Below are positions 26,453 through 35,506 of a stretch of DNA of 59,398 nt, piece after piece (within the stretch, counting starts at the first letter, position 1; each line of letters begins with the position of its first letter). Position numbers and translations under genes: made by a program. Below the pieces are notes generated by a model, which saw only the letters and a list, made by a program, of their open reading frames with translations, was not told the origin of the DNA and did no database searches. Source of the DNA: Candidatus Methanoplasma porotermitis (GTDB taxonomy: Archaea; Thermoplasmatota; Thermoplasmata; Methanomassiliicoccales; Methanomethylophilaceae); the NCBI GenBank assembly GCA_031290095.1, contig JAITOF010000087.1, positions 1-59,398 on the forward strand, read 5' to 3'.

Positions 26453-27525
26453 TGCACTTCCTCCAATGTCTCGTCCATAACCTTTAGCAGCTCTCTCACC
26501 GCTGCGGGCGTTATGTCTCCCATGTGTCCTATCCTGAACGTCTTGTCTTTGACTTCCCCGTAGCCGTTGGATATCTCGTATCCTTTGGCTTTGAGGGCCG
26601 CGTGGAACTTGTCGAAGTCAAGGTCGCCGCGGTTGAGCACGCTTATGGTCGCGGATTGGTATCCGTCTTCAGGAAACGTTCCGTTGAGGTTCTTCTCGGC
26701 CCATGCCTTCACGAGGTCGGCCATCTCCCTGTGCCTCTTGTATCTTGAGGCCATCCCCTCTTTCAGCACGCGGTCCAGTTGAAAGTCCAGCGCATACATT
26801 AGCGACACCGGAGGCGTCGTGAGCGCATAGTTATCGTCGTTCTGCTTTTTGAGCTTCAGCAGATCCGTGTAAAATCCCCTGTTGGGTACCGTCTTCGCCT
26901 TGGCAAGCAGCTTCTCTGACGCGGCCATGAATGCCAGCCCGGGAGGGAGCGCAAGCGCCTTCTGGGTACCGAAGACCAGAGAGTCGGGGCGGAGCTTTTT
27001 GAGGTTCAGGTCGGATGCGAACGCGGATGTCACCGCATCGACGAAAACCAGCGAGTCGGGGTTCTGGAGCCTGACCTCGTCCGCTATTGCGACGGAGTCG
27101 CTGAGGACTCCGGTGGATGACTCGTTGCTCACCCAATGGACGGCTTCGACGTCTTTGCCTACCCTTCCTTTTATGTGTTCGGGCCTGATCGCCCTCCCCC
27201 AGTCCACCCGCACTTTGTCGACCGTCTTCCCGTTGAGTTCGGATATCTCGATCGACCTGTCGCCGAACGAGCCGTTGGTGATGCCTAGCGTCTTGCTGTT
27301 GACGCCGTTCCTGACCGCGCCTTCGATTAATATGGATGCAGACCCGCCTACGAGCAATATTTCGAGGTCCGTGTCGAGAGCCTTTCTGAGTTTTTCGACG
27401 ATCGCCCCGTGCAGGCTCTTGTACTCCTTCGTCCTGTGAGTGATCATCGGCTTGGTCATCGCGCCGAGGACCTCTTGATCCACATGAACCGGACCCACAG
27501 TGAACAGTTTTCTACTCAACAGCAT
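26449..27525 (-). CDS. Class V aminotransferase (serine-pyruvate/alanine-glyoxylate type)
   Basis: A 358-residue PLP enzyme of the family starting LFTVGPVHVDQEVL. It has the MITHRTKEYKSLH substrate segment, DAVTSAFASDL (PLP aspartate) and FGTQKALALPPGLAF with the lysine that binds PLP. Its tight coupling to serA suggests it supplies the transamination step of serine synthesis (phosphohydroxypyruvate to phosphoserine), as proposed for similar archaeal enzymes; no classical SerC is seen. Start: ATG 27525 sits directly against a GGAGGG site. TTG at 27519 has better spacing (six bases), so the mature start may be two codons later. Confidence 0.82.
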   Translation of the reverse strand: MLLSRKLFTVGPVHVDQEVLGAMTKPMITHRTKEYKSLHGAIVEKLRKALDTDLEILLVGGSASILIEGAVRNGVNSKTLGITNGSFGDRSIEISELNGKTVDKVRVDWGRAIRPEHIKGRVGKDVEAVHWVSNESSTGVLSDSVAIADEVRLQNPDSLVFVDAVTSAFASDLNLKKLRPDSLVFGTQKALALPPGLAFMAASEKLLAKAKTVPNRGFYTDLLKLKKQNDDNYALTTPPVSLMYALDFQLDRVLKEGMASRYKRHREMADLVKAWAEKNLNGTFPEDGYQSATISVLNRGDLDFDKFHAALKAKGYEISNGYGEVKDKTFRIGHMGDITPAAVRELLKVMDETLEEVQ

Positions 27526-27550
27526 CCCTCCGTAACCCACTCACGTATGT

Positions 27551-27565
27551 GCAGGTGCGACCTGC
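27551..27565. promoter_or_regulatory. Inverted repeat in the leader of the serine operon
   Basis: GCAGGT-GCG-ACCTGC, a perfect 6-base inverted repeat, lies between a TATA-like TAATAAATA (about 27580-27590, - strand) and the aminotransferase start. Its position just downstream of the promoter fits an operator for a repressor. No regulator is identified. Confidence 0.45.
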
Positions 27566-27638
27566 TATCTGTTATCCTCTATTTATTACAGACGCACACG
27601 CGACGCCTTCGACTCAGAAGCGACCGGGAGGCAGTCGT

Positions 27639-28793
27639 TCAGACGCTGCCCATGAAGTGCTTTATCCGTCTGAATCCTTCTTTGATGCGTTCCTCGCTCG
27701 TTGCGTAGGATATTCTGAAGAACCCCTCTCCTCCGGGGCCGAACGCGCTTCCGGGGGTGACGGCGACGTGCGCGTCTTCGAGCATCTTCCTGCAGAAGAC
27801 TTCGGACTTCACGTCTCTGTTGTACTTGGGAAACAGATAGAACGCGCCCCTCGGCACGTTGCACTCGAGGCCGTCGATTTCCTCGATTAGATCAAGTGCC
27901 AGATCGCGGCGCCTTCTGAACTCCCCCACCATTGATTCTTTTGCACCCTGAGGGCCGGTGATGGCCTCCACCGCGGCAGGCTGGGTGAACGAGACGCAAC
28001 AGGAGATAGAGTGGGTCTGGAGCTTGTCTATCGTTTTTATGTCGGCTTCAGGTGCGATCGCCCATCCGAGCCTCCATCCTGTCATGGCATAGGTCTTGGA
28101 GAGGCCGGATATGGTTATCGTGCGATCGAACATGTCCGGCAGCGACGCTATGGACAGATGCTTGCCTTCGTAGACTATGCTCTCGTAGATCTCGTCGGAC
28201 ATCACTGTGAGGTTGCGTTCCTTCGCTGTCTCGGCGATCTCCTTTATGGCCTGCTCCGGGAGCACGCCCCCGGTAGGGTTGGACGGGGAGTTCAAGATGA
28301 TCATCTTGGTCTTCGGCGTCACCGCGTCCGCGACGCGCCTTGGATCGAGAAGGAATTCCTCCTCGTAGTAAGTGGGGACGTACACGGGCTTCGCGCCGGC
28401 GAGGCGTATGCATGCCTCGTAGGACACCCAGCTGGGGTCAGACAATATGACCTCGTCCCCTGGATCGAGATATGCCAGTGCAGTCATGAATATCGCGTGC
28501 TTGCATGGGGCGATGAGGACGTTCCGGGCGGTGCAATGGATGTTGTTCTCGGAGAACGCCTTCGCCGCCACCGCCTTTCTGAGCTCGGGTATGCCAGCGG
28601 ACGGGGTGTAGTGCGTGAACCCGGAGTCGAGGGACTTCTTGCAGGCGTCGATGATGTTCTGAGGGGTCGTGAAGTCGGGCTCCCCCATGGAGAACGAGAC
28701 GATGTCCGCGCCTTGGGAGTTTAGTATGCTTACCAGATTCGACAATGCTACCGTGCCGGACGCGGGAACGTCTTTGAGCCGCTTCGAAACCAT
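27639..28793 (-). CDS. Class I/II pyridoxal-phosphate aminotransferase (aspartate type)
   Basis: A 384-residue fold-type I aminotransferase. Motifs are FSMGEPDFTTPQ near residue 34, the YTPSAGIPELRKAV segment, NSPSNPTGGV, SDEIYE, and SGLSKTYAMTGWRLGW with the PLP lysine; the C-terminal carboxylate arginine is in FRISYA. This is the AspC/AlaT-like Igamma group; aspartate is the usual substrate, but others are possible. A TATA box ATATTATATA lies about 20-30 bases before the ATG, and AGGTGG is close to it. Confidence 0.88.
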   Translation of the reverse strand: MVSKRLKDVPASGTVALSNLVSILNSQGADIVSFSMGEPDFTTPQNIIDACKKSLDSGFTHYTPSAGIPELRKAVAAKAFSENNIHCTARNVLIAPCKHAIFMTALAYLDPGDEVILSDPSWVSYEACIRLAGAKPVYVPTYYEEEFLLDPRRVADAVTPKTKMIILNSPSNPTGGVLPEQAIKEIAETAKERNLTVMSDEIYESIVYEGKHLSIASLPDMFDRTITISGLSKTYAMTGWRLGWAIAPEADIKTIDKLQTHSISCCVSFTQPAAVEAITGPQGAKESMVGEFRRRRDLALDLIEEIDGLECNVPRGAFYLFPKYNRDVKSEVFCRKMLEDAHVAVTPGSAFGPGGEGFFRISYATSEERIKEGFRRIKHFMGSV

Positions 28794-28949
28794 ATGTCCA
28801 CCTTTACTGCACGCATATATAATATTTTTTTGCGTTTGAGGCTGCGTCCGCTCTCACGTTTGCGACGACTCGGACGGAGGTCGAAGAAGGACGTGAAGCC
28901 GACGTGAGATCAGACTCGTGTCCGAAGGCGCAGGCAGGTTCGCAAGGCT

Positions 28950-30023
28950 TCAGCTCATCAGGTCTTTCAGATTGCCCGATACGACGGCATCCCTTATGCT
29001 CATGGCCATCCTTCCGCCGGTGCTCAGGCCGGGATACACGAGGTCGGCGTACGGCGACCCGGATATGAACGGGTTCGTGCCGGCCACAATCCTCGTGGAT
29101 ATCTCGAACACCTTGAATTCCAGCTTGTCCGTCACCACCGTCTCCAGGCAGAACGGCCCCCACATCCCCCCGAACAGCTCGTAGGCACGGTTGACGACGT
29201 TCTCTCCCATCTCGAACGCCCTCGGGAGCAACGACTCGCGTATGACCACTGGAGTGTTCCCTGTGACCACGAACGACGGGTACAGCCCCCGCCTTTTTGC
29301 GTCCTCTATGGACCCGAGCTTGTACATCTCGTCGATGTTGCTCTCATCCCTCCTGTCTATCGAGAGCAGCTCCAAGGTGCCGCCCTGCTTGCATGCGTAT
29401 CCGTCCTTCTTCAGAGGGTCGTAGAAGAAGTGCAGGTAGTATCTGGTGCCCATGCAGTATTCCTGTATGGTGTAAGGCTGGGTGTTGTCGATCGACATCT
29501 TAAAGTCGGGGTAATCCTTCGCTATGAAGAACCCGCGACCGCCTTTTGCTCCATGATATTTGACCATCACAGGCTCGCTGATCTCCCTGGCGTCTGTTAT
29601 AAGGCGGGGCATCGGCACGCCGGCGGACGTTATCCACTGTCTTTGGCTGTCCCTGTTGGACTCCCATTGCAGGACCGCGCGGTTTCCGTACGACGGAACG
29701 GAATAGTCCTCGAACCTGGACGCCCCCATGTATTCGACGAACGACCCGTGCGGGATTATGACGGCGTTCTCGTCCAGAAGCTCCCCGCTCCTTTCTTTCA
29801 ATTCGTCAAAATCGCCGTACTTGATTATGCTGTCCGGCTTGGCGAGAGGGAACGCGTCGTAATACTTTGTGTTGTCTTTTACAGTGAGCCCCAATGTCCT
29901 AAAGCCCATTTTACGGGCGCCGTGGAAGATCTGCAGGGAGGAGTGCGAGCACAAAGTAGCCACGGTAATGTCGCTCGTGTCGTATTCTTCCAGAATGTCG
30001 TCGATCCTCTTCTTAGGAACCAT
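28950..30023 (-). CDS. purP: Formate-phosphoribosylaminoimidazolecarboxamide ligase
   Basis: A 357-residue ATP-grasp enzyme of the archaeal PurP family. It formylates AICAR to FAICAR using free formate and ATP, bypassing folate. Characteristic blocks are CSHSSLQIFHGARKMGF near residue 25, IIPHGSFVEYMG near 88, VKYHGAKGGRGFF, and FEISTRIVAGTNPF near the C-terminus. A TATA-like TTTAAAAG about 27 bases upstream indicates a leaderless mRNA. Coexistence with full-length PurH is unusual. Confidence 0.92.
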   Translation of the reverse strand: MVPKKRIDDILEEYDTSDITVATLCSHSSLQIFHGARKMGFRTLGLTVKDNTKYYDAFPLAKPDSIIKYGDFDELKERSGELLDENAVIIPHGSFVEYMGASRFEDYSVPSYGNRAVLQWESNRDSQRQWITSAGVPMPRLITDAREISEPVMVKYHGAKGGRGFFIAKDYPDFKMSIDNTQPYTIQEYCMGTRYYLHFFYDPLKKDGYACKQGGTLELLSIDRRDESNIDEMYKLGSIEDAKRRGLYPSFVVTGNTPVVIRESLLPRAFEMGENVVNRAYELFGGMWGPFCLETVVTDKLEFKVFEISTRIVAGTNPFISGSPYADLVYPGLSTGGRMAMSIRDAVVSGNLKDLMS

Positions 30024-30300
30024 ATTGACTAATTGCGTTCATGCTTTTAAACATTGTCATCCTTACTATTCGACATCTGCCTTAACACTGTAACGACCCC
30101 GTGCCATCCCGAAATCCAGGCGGTCGCCGGGACGGTTGTTTCAATATGCCTTCCTTAGTAGCCTGGCTCATGTTTAATTCATCCACCCTGGCGATGTGTG
30201 GGCGACGGTCACTTTCGGCGACCCCTACTGCGGCTATTTTATATCACGAACATAGTACTCTGAATTGCCTCAGGGATGGAAAAACAAAGAGGTCAGCACA
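30024..30300. promoter_or_regulatory. Divergent promoter region between purP and the RPA operon
   Basis: Holds the purP TATA (about 30047-30054, - strand) and, for the RPA genes, TTTTATATCA at about 30237-30246 on the + strand, then a leader with GAGGT before the RPA start. No gene or structured element is evident between them. Confidence 0.5.
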
Positions 30301-31629
30301 ATGAACGAAGAAGAACTAACTCCGCATTTTGAAGAACTGAAAAAAGAACTCGAGGGGAAGATAGACGACGCGCAGCTCAAGAAGGAGCTGAACACGTACC
30401 TCAACGAATACCGTGTGACGATCGACGCCGCCAAGAGGGGCATAAAGAGAAAGTACGGGGTCGACCCGACGCTCGCATTCGTGACAGGCGACAGCATAAC
30501 CAAGAAAATATCCGACCTCGCAGGGACGGAAATGAACGTGGACATAATCGCTCGGGCAGTCTTCACAGAGAAGAAGACCGTGTCCGTCAGAGGAGAGCAG
30601 AAGACCATCGTCTCTGGAATACTGGGCGACGAGACCGGCACCGCCCCCTTCACGGTGTGGGAAGGCGTCAATGTAGACCTCGTCAAGGGCGAGACATACC
30701 GGTTCAAGAACGCATACACTAAGACATGGAACGAAAAAGTGCAGGTCAACCTCGGAAGTCGCGGCAAGGTGGAAAAAGCCGAGGGCGTAAAGCTGGACGT
30801 ACCCGACCGGGCCTTGTCCGCTGATACGACGGACGTCAAGATAGGGGACGTCAGAGACGGCATAGGAAACGTGAACGTCACCGGGCGCATACTCTCCGTG
30901 GAGACAAGGAGCATAACCGTGAAAGGGGAGACGAAGGAGGTGCACTCCGGCCTGATCGCCGACGACACAGGGAAGATTCAGTTCTCAGCCTGGAACGATT
31001 ACAACCTCAAAAAGGACGAGAGCGTATGCATCAAGAACGCATACATCCGGTCGTGGAAGGGGATACCCCAGCTGAACCTTGGAGACAGGTGCGAAGTGAG
31101 CAGGGTCGATGACTCGTTCGGGGAGATAGACGCCGCCGCATCCAGCAAGAAGACCGTGTCCGAGATCATGAGCGCGGGAGGAGGTCTTGACGTGTCCATA
31201 ACCGGCACTGTCGTGGATATGCGGGGAGGCAGCGGGCTTATAAAGAGGTGTCCGCAATGCAACCGCTCCGTGCTGAACGACGAGTGCGCCACGCATGGGA
31301 GCGTGACGCCAGTCTTCGATCTGAGGATGAAGCTGACGCTCGACGACGGCACTGGCGCAATCAGCGCGATAGTCAACCGTCCGGACACTGAAAGGCTCAT
31401 CGGCGTGACGCTTGCGGCGGCGGAGGGGCTGGCGAAGGCCCATGGAGACATCGAGGTCGTAGCCAGAGAGATCGCCCCTAAGATAATCATGAAGAAGGTT
31501 ACCGTCACGGGCAACGTGCTCATCGACGAATACGGCCCGATGATGATCGTGAAAAAGGTCGAGGCCGATGTCGTGGACGTCAAGGCCGAGGCAGAAAGAC
31601 TGCTGAAAGAATTGGAGGCGGCATTATGA
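30301..31629 (+). CDS. rpa: Replication protein A, multi-OB-fold subunit
   Basis: A 442-residue single-stranded DNA-binding protein. After a helical N-terminus come at least three OB-folds. The repeated pattern includes ADDTGKIQFSAWNDY after GILGDETGTAPFTVW, each closing with a KNAYI/KNAYT strand (about 120-150 and 205-245). A zinc finger CPQCNRSVLNDECATHG (about residues 320-336) precedes the last OB-fold. It protects ssDNA in replication and repair. The ATG at 30301 follows GAGGT; the longer ORF from 30265 is not family-like. Its stop overlaps the partner gene. Confidence 0.92.
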   Translation: MNEEELTPHFEELKKELEGKIDDAQLKKELNTYLNEYRVTIDAAKRGIKRKYGVDPTLAFVTGDSITKKISDLAGTEMNVDIIARAVFTEKKTVSVRGEQKTIVSGILGDETGTAPFTVWEGVNVDLVKGETYRFKNAYTKTWNEKVQVNLGSRGKVEKAEGVKLDVPDRALSADTTDVKIGDVRDGIGNVNVTGRILSVETRSITVKGETKEVHSGLIADDTGKIQFSAWNDYNLKKDESVCIKNAYIRSWKGIPQLNLGDRCEVSRVDDSFGEIDAAASSKKTVSEIMSAGGGLDVSITGTVVDMRGGSGLIKRCPQCNRSVLNDECATHGSVTPVFDLRMKLTLDDGTGAISAIVNRPDTERLIGVTLAAAEGLAKAHGDIEVVAREIAPKIIMKKVTVTGNVLIDEYGPMMIVKKVEADVVDVKAEAERLLKELEAAL

Positions 31630-32525
31630 ACGCAAGAGAGACCGCCTGGAGGCTGTTTTCATCAGAACTGAACAGTGCCAGCTATGAGATAAAAGGTGCG
31701 GACGAGAAATCTCCGTCGTATGTGGTAACCCGCCTCGGCGCCGTGGTCAACAGAGTCCTGGTGGCGGGAGTGATCACCGAGAAAGAGAACGTGGGGACCG
31801 TCGAAGAGCCGATGTGGAGAGGACGCATACAAGACCTTGCCAGCGGCAACTTCTTCATCAACGTGGGAAGGTATCAGCCTGAAGCCGCGGCGGCCATAGC
31901 CGACATAGAGCCCCCGGCGTTCGTGGCAGTCGTCGGAAAGGTGAGGACGTACAAGACCGATGACGACCGGACATTCGTTTCGATACGTCCCGAGCGCATC
32001 ATCCGAATCTCCGAGGAGGTCCGGTACCAATGGATCCTAGACGCGGCAAGGTCCGCCTGGGACCGTCTGAACAAGATGAAGAAGGCCCTGTCGATAGGAG
32101 ACCTTTCAGAGGATGCGCTCGTCAAAGCGGGCCTCACCAAGAAGGAGGCCGAGGGCATATCCCTCGCCCTGGCCCAGTACGACTCCCCGAACTCTTCCGT
32201 ATATCTGAAGACCATACAGAACGCTCTGCGTGCGATACTTCCGGACAACAACATCGATTTGGGCCTTCCCGAGGACATGTCCGACGTTCCGGACGAGATA
32301 GAGCTCGACCCCGCGTCTCGCGGCTCCGACAACAACGACATAGAGGACATCATCCTCAGATTGCTGGAAGAGCTGGACGAGGGCAAAGGCGCCCCCCGGG
32401 ACGAGCTTGAACGGAGAGCGGAAGCAGAGGGCATATCCAGCATGGAGCTGGAGGAAGTGTCGAACGCCCTCATGGACAAGGGAATGGTGTACGAGCCCAA
32501 CCTTCGGTATCTGAAACGCATTTGA
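31626..32525 (+). CDS. RPA-associated small subunit protein
   Basis: A 299-residue protein of the archaeal RPA-associated family (COG3390 type). The N-terminal OB-fold (residues about 35-125) includes VNRVLVAGVITEKENVG and FVAVVGKVRTYK. The C-terminal half is acidic and helical, with a winged-helix-like end that may bind proteins. It overlaps the large RPA gene by ATGA and is probably translated with it to form the RPA complex. Confidence 0.88.
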   Translation: MNARETAWRLFSSELNSASYEIKGADEKSPSYVVTRLGAVVNRVLVAGVITEKENVGTVEEPMWRGRIQDLASGNFFINVGRYQPEAAAAIADIEPPAFVAVVGKVRTYKTDDDRTFVSIRPERIIRISEEVRYQWILDAARSAWDRLNKMKKALSIGDLSEDALVKAGLTKKEAEGISLALAQYDSPNSSVYLKTIQNALRAILPDNNIDLGLPEDMSDVPDEIELDPASRGSDNNDIEDIILRLLEELDEGKGAPRDELERRAEAEGISSMELEEVSNALMDKGMVYEPNLRYLKRI

Positions 32526-32542
32526 CGGGCCTTCGGGCCCGT
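32525..32542 (+). terminator. UUCG-loop terminator after the RPA operon
   Basis: A 7-base-pair stem, ACGGGCC / GGCCCGT, capped by TTCG and followed by TTTTTATTT, overlapping the end of the stop codon. It lies between the convergent RPA and MEMO genes and the T-run continues into the 3' end of MEMO. Confidence 0.75.
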
Positions 32543-32544
32543 TT

Positions 32545-33360
32545 TTATTTATACATCACAGCAGAAGCATATCCCACGACAGAGCTTCTGTCGCGGCCCA
32601 AGGAGTCGAATGAGTCTGAATATCTCAGGATTTCCACGCTTGACGGCTCCGCGAAAAGCAGGGCCGCCGCCATCGGCCCATAGCCGCATACGGATGCTCC
32701 GTTCCTCTCGATCTCAGAATACATCCCTTCGACGTCCATGTTCTCCAGTCTCTCCAACACGGGTCGATCGAGCCTTTCGGCCACGTCCTTGGGGACATAG
32801 TGAGACATGTCGGAGGATGCGACCACTATTACGTCGCGCCCTTTGCATGATTCTTTCAGGGCTGTGGCGAGCCTCTCTGCCGAGTCAATGCTTTGGTCGC
32901 CCATGATAATTGGAACGATCTGCGGATCCGGGTCTATGTACTGGATGAACGGTATCTGAACCTCGATCGAGTGCTCGAGCCTGTGGGCGTTGCAGTCGTC
33001 CGGTATGCGCTCTCGGAGCGCGTTCGCGATGCCCGTATGGATTCTGCATCGACCCAGTGGAGTGAGATAGTCCTCGCCGCACATGACCGCCCGGAACGGG
33101 ACGCCGTAGTGGTCTGGGCCGATGATGACGTATGCTTCAGGCAGGCCGTCCTCGACAATCTTTCGGTATGCGTGGGCGGCGTTCATGCCGGACGCCGCAT
33201 ACCCTGCATGCGGGCATACTGCCGCCGATATTCTTCGGGAGCATCCCGTCTGTGCGGGGAGGCCAGGGCCTAGCCTGTGCAGGAAGGCCGCCTCGACCTC
33301 CGCTAAGAGGCTCTTTTTTTCCAATGGATAGAACCTGCCTGCGACCGCCGGACAACGCAT
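32545..33360 (-). CDS. MEMO1 family protein (AmmeMemoRadiSam system protein B)
   Basis: A 271-residue MEMO-family protein related to class III extradiol dioxygenases. Markers are MRCPAVAGRFYP at the N-terminus, CPHAGYAASG (metal-site histidine), GPDHYG, LEHSIEVQIPFIQ and ASSDMSHYVP. The gene lies directly behind uS2 and rpoK, a conserved archaeal arrangement; the mevalonate kinase often found nearby is absent here. The biochemical role in archaea is not established. Confidence 0.9.
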   Translation of the reverse strand: MRCPAVAGRFYPLEKKSLLAEVEAAFLHRLGPGLPAQTGCSRRISAAVCPHAGYAASGMNAAHAYRKIVEDGLPEAYVIIGPDHYGVPFRAVMCGEDYLTPLGRCRIHTGIANALRERIPDDCNAHRLEHSIEVQIPFIQYIDPDPQIVPIIMGDQSIDSAERLATALKESCKGRDVIVVASSDMSHYVPKDVAERLDRPVLERLENMDVEGMYSEIERNGASVCGYGPMAAALLFAEPSSVEILRYSDSFDSLGRDRSSVVGYASAVMYK

Positions 33361-33417
33361 GGCCGGTAATGGTAATGAAAAGTAAAAGGTTTCGTTGCGA
33401 CAAGGGCGTCGCTAACC

Positions 33418-34041
33418 TCAAAGCCTGGCTTCGAAGTCCTCGATCCCCATCTTGAAGTCCACAGGGTCCTTGAGGTCTCCCCTTGCAAGAAGGACTTCCC
33501 TCGTGAGGAGCCAATAGACGCAGGCGAGCGCACGCCTTCCCTTGTTGTTCGTGGGGACGACCAAGTCGACGTTGCGCGTCTCGTTGTTGGCGTCGCACAG
33601 CGCAAGGATGGGGATGCCCAGGTTCAAGGCCTCGTTGAGGGCCTGCTTGTCCGCCGCCGGGTCGGTGACGACCAGGACCTCGGGTTCTATGAATCCCGCG
33701 TTGACCGGGTTCGTGAGGGTGCCGGGCACGAAGCGCCCCGCGAATGCAGGCGCGCCGACCGCCTTGGAGAACTCTCTCGCCGGCCTCTGGCCATACTGCC
33801 TCGCCGAGACGACCAGTATCCTTTTCGGGTCATATCTCGAAAGGAAGCTGGCGGCCGCCCTTATCCTCTCGTCCGTCTTCTTGACGTCGAGGACGTAGAG
33901 GCCGTCCTGCCTGACCTTGTATATGAAATCCTTCATGTCCGCGCTCTTCTGTTGCGTCCCTATGTGGACTCCGGACGTGAGGTAAAGGTCCTCTGGTACC
34001 AAAAGCTCGTTGCTGGTCGTTATTCCATCCTCTTCAATCAT
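33418..34041 (-). CDS. rpsB: 30S ribosomal protein uS2
   Basis: A 207-residue archaeal uS2. Signatures are [15 protein letters not shown] near residue 20, [28 protein letters not shown], and [20 protein letters not shown]. The start at 34041 has GAGG upstream and is 12 bases beyond the rpoK stop. It forms a transcription unit rpoK-rpsB-MEMO. Confidence 0.96.
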   Translation of the reverse strand: MIEEDGITTSNELLVPEDLYLTSGVHIGTQQKSADMKDFIYKVRQDGLYVLDVKKTDERIRAAASFLSRYDPKRILVVSARQYGQRPAREFSKAVGAPAFAGRFVPGTLTNPVNAGFIEPEVLVVTDPAADKQALNEALNLGIPILALCDANNETRNVDLVVPTNNKGRRALACVYWLLTREVLLARGDLKDPVDFKMGIEDFEARL

Positions 34042-34053
34042 ATGAATTCCTCT

Positions 34054-34224
34054 TTAACTCCTGACAACCGTGATCGGAATCAGATCCTTTCCAAACTCCA
34101 ACATGGCGATGTCTATGGGATCCAACATGTCGTCGGGATAATCGACAAGAACCGGTGCGCCATAGGATATCTGCAGCGCCCTTGCGCCGATTATTCTCGC
34201 TCTCTCGAACCTGGTATAAATCAT
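34054..34224 (-). CDS. rpoK: DNA-directed RNA polymerase subunit K (Rpo6/Rpb6)
   Basis: A 56-residue ORF that is easy to miss. Reading the - strand from 34224 gives [18 protein letters not shown], then [10 protein letters not shown], then [19 protein letters not shown] and VRS. This matches the conserved core of archaeal Rpo6, including [15 protein letters not shown]. Position upstream of rpsB is conserved. The start ATG follows GGTGAT. Confidence 0.93.
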   Translation of the reverse strand: MIYTRFERARIIGARALQISYGAPVLVDYPDDMLDPIDIAMLEFGKDLIPITVVRS

Positions 34225-34345
34225 TGCATCACCGTACAGGATGCCATGGTATTATGATGCCTGTTATAAACTTTTTGGAATTTTCTATTGTTAGTATATA
34301 CACAAGACACGCGCGTGTGAGTAAAGGTTTTTTACCTGCTCTGCG

Positions 34346-34849
34346 ATGGGGGAGGTCATGAAGGACGAAGTCAGCGTTTGTGCGGCGGCGTTCTTCCTCA
34401 GCAGGGGGAAGGACGTGGTTACCGCCAAAGAGTTCGTGATGGGCGTATCCCTCGACCTGAGGTGGATGTCCGTGAGAGAGGCGGAACGCCTGTCTTCCCT
34501 CCTTGTGGAAAGAGGCGTGCTCAGACGCTCCGGCGACTTTCTGAAGCCGGCAGGCGGCCTGTCGTCGCTGGACGTGCCTGCCGCATACCGCCCGAGCGCG
34601 GCCCTGTTAGACACGTTGCGCGCCGCGCCTGTCGCCTCAGAGACGAAGAACGATGTTCTCGGGGACATCGTCGGCGCCGCCGTCGCGGCCGGTGCAAGCA
34701 AAGGAAAGTTCATCGCCGAATGCAACAGGACGAGGAAAAGACTGGGGACGAACATGGAGGCCGCCGCGCTCGTCCATCTCAGGGACCTGGGCGTGGACGC
34801 CGGCACGTTCGCCGACAGGGTAAGGGACTCGATCACTTCTTCTTTATGA
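34346..34849 (+). CDS. DUF2240 family protein
   Basis: A 167-residue archaeal protein resembling DUF2240: the start AAFFLSRGKDVVTAKEFVMGVSLD (quoted in part) with LRWMS, followed by a winged-helix-like region, then a C-terminal helical part. Its function is unknown. ATG 34346 is taken; an in-frame ATG at 34358 is also possible. It is transcribed divergently from rpoK and its 3' end overlaps the convergent aMBF1 gene by 17 bases. Confidence 0.7.
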   Translation: MGEVMKDEVSVCAAAFFLSRGKDVVTAKEFVMGVSLDLRWMSVREAERLSSLLVERGVLRRSGDFLKPAGGLSSLDVPAAYRPSAALLDTLRAAPVASETKNDVLGDIVGAAVAAGASKGKFIAECNRTRKRLGTNMEAAALVHLRDLGVDAGTFADRVRDSITSSL

Positions 34850-35330
34850 AGTCTGCAAGGGTCGGGGTTCCAGACTTGCCTCCGCCGATTGGCCCTCCGG
34901 TCTGCACCTGCTCCCTTAACTTTATCCCCAAGGCTTTCTCCAGCTTCGCAATCATCTTGTCGTCAGGAATCAGATCGTTCGCTTCTATCTTGGCCAATAT
35001 CCCTTTCTTCTCCGATATCGACTTTCCAAACTCCTCGAGGTCCATCCCCTTGGCCTCGCGAGCCTCGCGAATGTTGCGGCCATAGTCGTCCATCAGCTCG
35101 AGCGACGTCGAAGACGAGTAGACGTCGCGAGTCTGCATCCTTTTTTCTCTTTTCTGGAGACGGGCTTCTATGACGGTCCTATTGACGGGCGCTCCCTTGG
35201 ATTCGAGCGGGCTGCTCTGAGATTTATACTCGTCGCCGAACTTGGCGCAGTCCGGACACAGGCTCAACTTGATGCCTTCCACCAGCATCGGCCGGGTAGG
35301 GGCTTCTTTGCCGCACATTTCACAGATCAT
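34833..35330 (-). CDS. mbf1: Multiprotein bridging factor aMBF1
   Basis: A 165-residue protein. The N-terminal zinc ribbon is CEMCGKEA...CPDCAKFG, a basic linker follows, and a Cro-like helix-turn-helix covers about residues 80-135 (YGRNIREAREAKGMDLEEF, then KKGILAKIEANDLIPDD). Archaeal MBF1 interacts with the translation machinery. The start at 35330 begins directly at the zinc ribbon as in the family; upstream in-frame codons to 35375 are not conserved-looking. Confidence 0.92.
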   Translation of the reverse strand: MICEMCGKEAPTRPMLVEGIKLSLCPDCAKFGDEYKSQSSPLESKGAPVNRTVIEARLQKREKRMQTRDVYSSSTSLELMDDYGRNIREAREAKGMDLEEFGKSISEKKGILAKIEANDLIPDDKMIAKLEKALGIKLREQVQTGGPIGGGKSGTPTLADFIKKK

Positions 35331-35506
35331 CGTATCAGGAACATCGCAGTAATAGTTATAATTGACGCGTTGCAACCATCCCTCTCCCCTCCCGCGCTAT
35401 TCTATACTTCATGAAAATATTACAATCGGGATTGTCCGTCGGCTTGTACAGGAAAAAGTAATTAAAATAATGCCGTGCATAGCCCATGCGAAGAGGGTAA
35501 TTAGAA

